The translations under genes were made by a program, and so were the position numbers. From assembly GCF_000970675.1 (NCBI RefSeq), contig NZ_LAJA01000017.1, positions 90,385 through 154,384 of the forward strand: a stretch of DNA of 64,000 nucleotides, given 5' to 3'. Positions 63,868-64,000 of this stretch are shown in pieces. The stretch comes from Domibacillus tundrae (lineage in GTDB: Bacteria; Bacillota; Bacilli; Bacillales; Domibacillaceae). Below the pieces are notes generated by a model, which saw only the letters and a list, made by a program, of their open reading frames with translations, ran no database searches and was not told the origin of the DNA. The first letter of the stretch is position 1. Every line of letters starts with the position of its first letter.

Positions 63868-64000
63868 GTTATAGCTGTCGAAGAGACGGCAGAACGAATT
63901 GAACATTGAACATTGAAAACTGAACAAAATCAATAAAAACGTCAACGTTTTAAGCAAGAAACTTCCATGTGAGATGCTTATCATCTTACATAGAAACAAT
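63868..64000 (+). other. rRNA operon leader, 16S gene expected just beyond
   Basis: ACATTGAAAACTGAACAAAA followed by ACGTCAACGTTTT is the leader/antitermination-type sequence that precedes 16S rRNA in Bacillaceae operons. The 16S start motif (GAGTTTGATCCTGGCTCAG) is not reached. GAACATT is tandemly repeated at 63900-63913. Confidence 0.75.

Overview
The window looks like a chromosomal segment of a low-to-moderate GC, endospore-forming Bacillaceae member (Bacillus sensu lato). The evidence is AGGAGG-type ribosome sites, frequent GTG and TTG starts, U-tract hairpin terminators, a spore-type DUF1256/YyaC remnant, and close matches from memory to B. subtilis families (KimA, RocR/A/D/G/B/F, YeaC-YeaD-YebA, MhqO/P, YkvR, YkhA, YhfK). 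It ends in a ribosomal RNA operon promoter and leader; the 16S gene lies beyond base 64000. I saw no tRNA, CRISPR array, complete insertion sequence or prophage.

Layout. 1-3312: two potassium transporters (KimA, Ktr/Trk subunit). 3489-12239: an arginine/ornithine catabolic locus, rocF and rocR leftward, rocA-rocD, rocG and rocB rightward, with RocR-type enhancer palindromes and two sigma-54 promoters. 12304-14926: a Fur box, a siderophore-type ABC ATPase and an ABC exporter. 15073-18188: small membrane protein, MocR regulator, DUF3219, rpiA and an unknown protein. 18360-20102: a thiolase between a collapsed scoA/scoB remnant and a broken Rrf2 regulator. 20291-22516: MhqR-type quinone-response genes (doxX/mhqP, mhqO) and a flavin reductase. 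23340-27692: leftward MoxR-DUF58-transglutaminase operon. 29250-34697: two NlpC/P60 proteins (one with its catalytic Cys and His replaced), remnants of a phospho-beta-glucosidase and an RpiR regulator, murB, and a persulfide-response pair (DUF202 protein, CstB-like enzyme) behind matching CsoR/CstR-type operators. 35029-42974: leftward sucrose operon scrR-scrA-scrB-scrK with three LacI-type operators, then alpha-galactosidase and a dead GH32 gene. 43130-44241: DUF2087 protein plus GIY-YIG protein. 44815-49970: NitT/TauT-type ABC importer and a chemoreceptor. 50137-56597: molybdenum cofactor and molybdate uptake genes (moeB, moaB, modA, modB, moaC, moeA, moaE, moaD, moaA). 56738-62811: aldo/keto reductase, inositol-phosphatase family protein, HAD pseudogene, thioesterase, NAD(P)-binding protein, LysR regulator and AbrB-type membrane protein. 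62870-64000: yyaC pseudogene, small ORF, tandem rRNA promoters.

Two themes run across the window. First, at least eight genes are decayed (frameshifts, internal deletions, stops), mostly dispensable carbon catabolism and regulators, while neighbouring genes are intact. Second, a GC-rich bipartite hairpin repeat of about 0.4-0.7 kb occurs three times (about 22.6-23.3, 28.5-28.9 and 44.2-44.7 kb), each copy bounded by inverted repeats; a different Bacillaceae-type dispersed repeat sits at 60.5-60.7 kb. The best candidates for new biology are this repeat family, the catalytically dead NlpC/P60 protein, the paired MW-family microproteins, and the DUF2087/GIY-YIG pair. All identifications are by eye from sequence and memory of families; no search was run.
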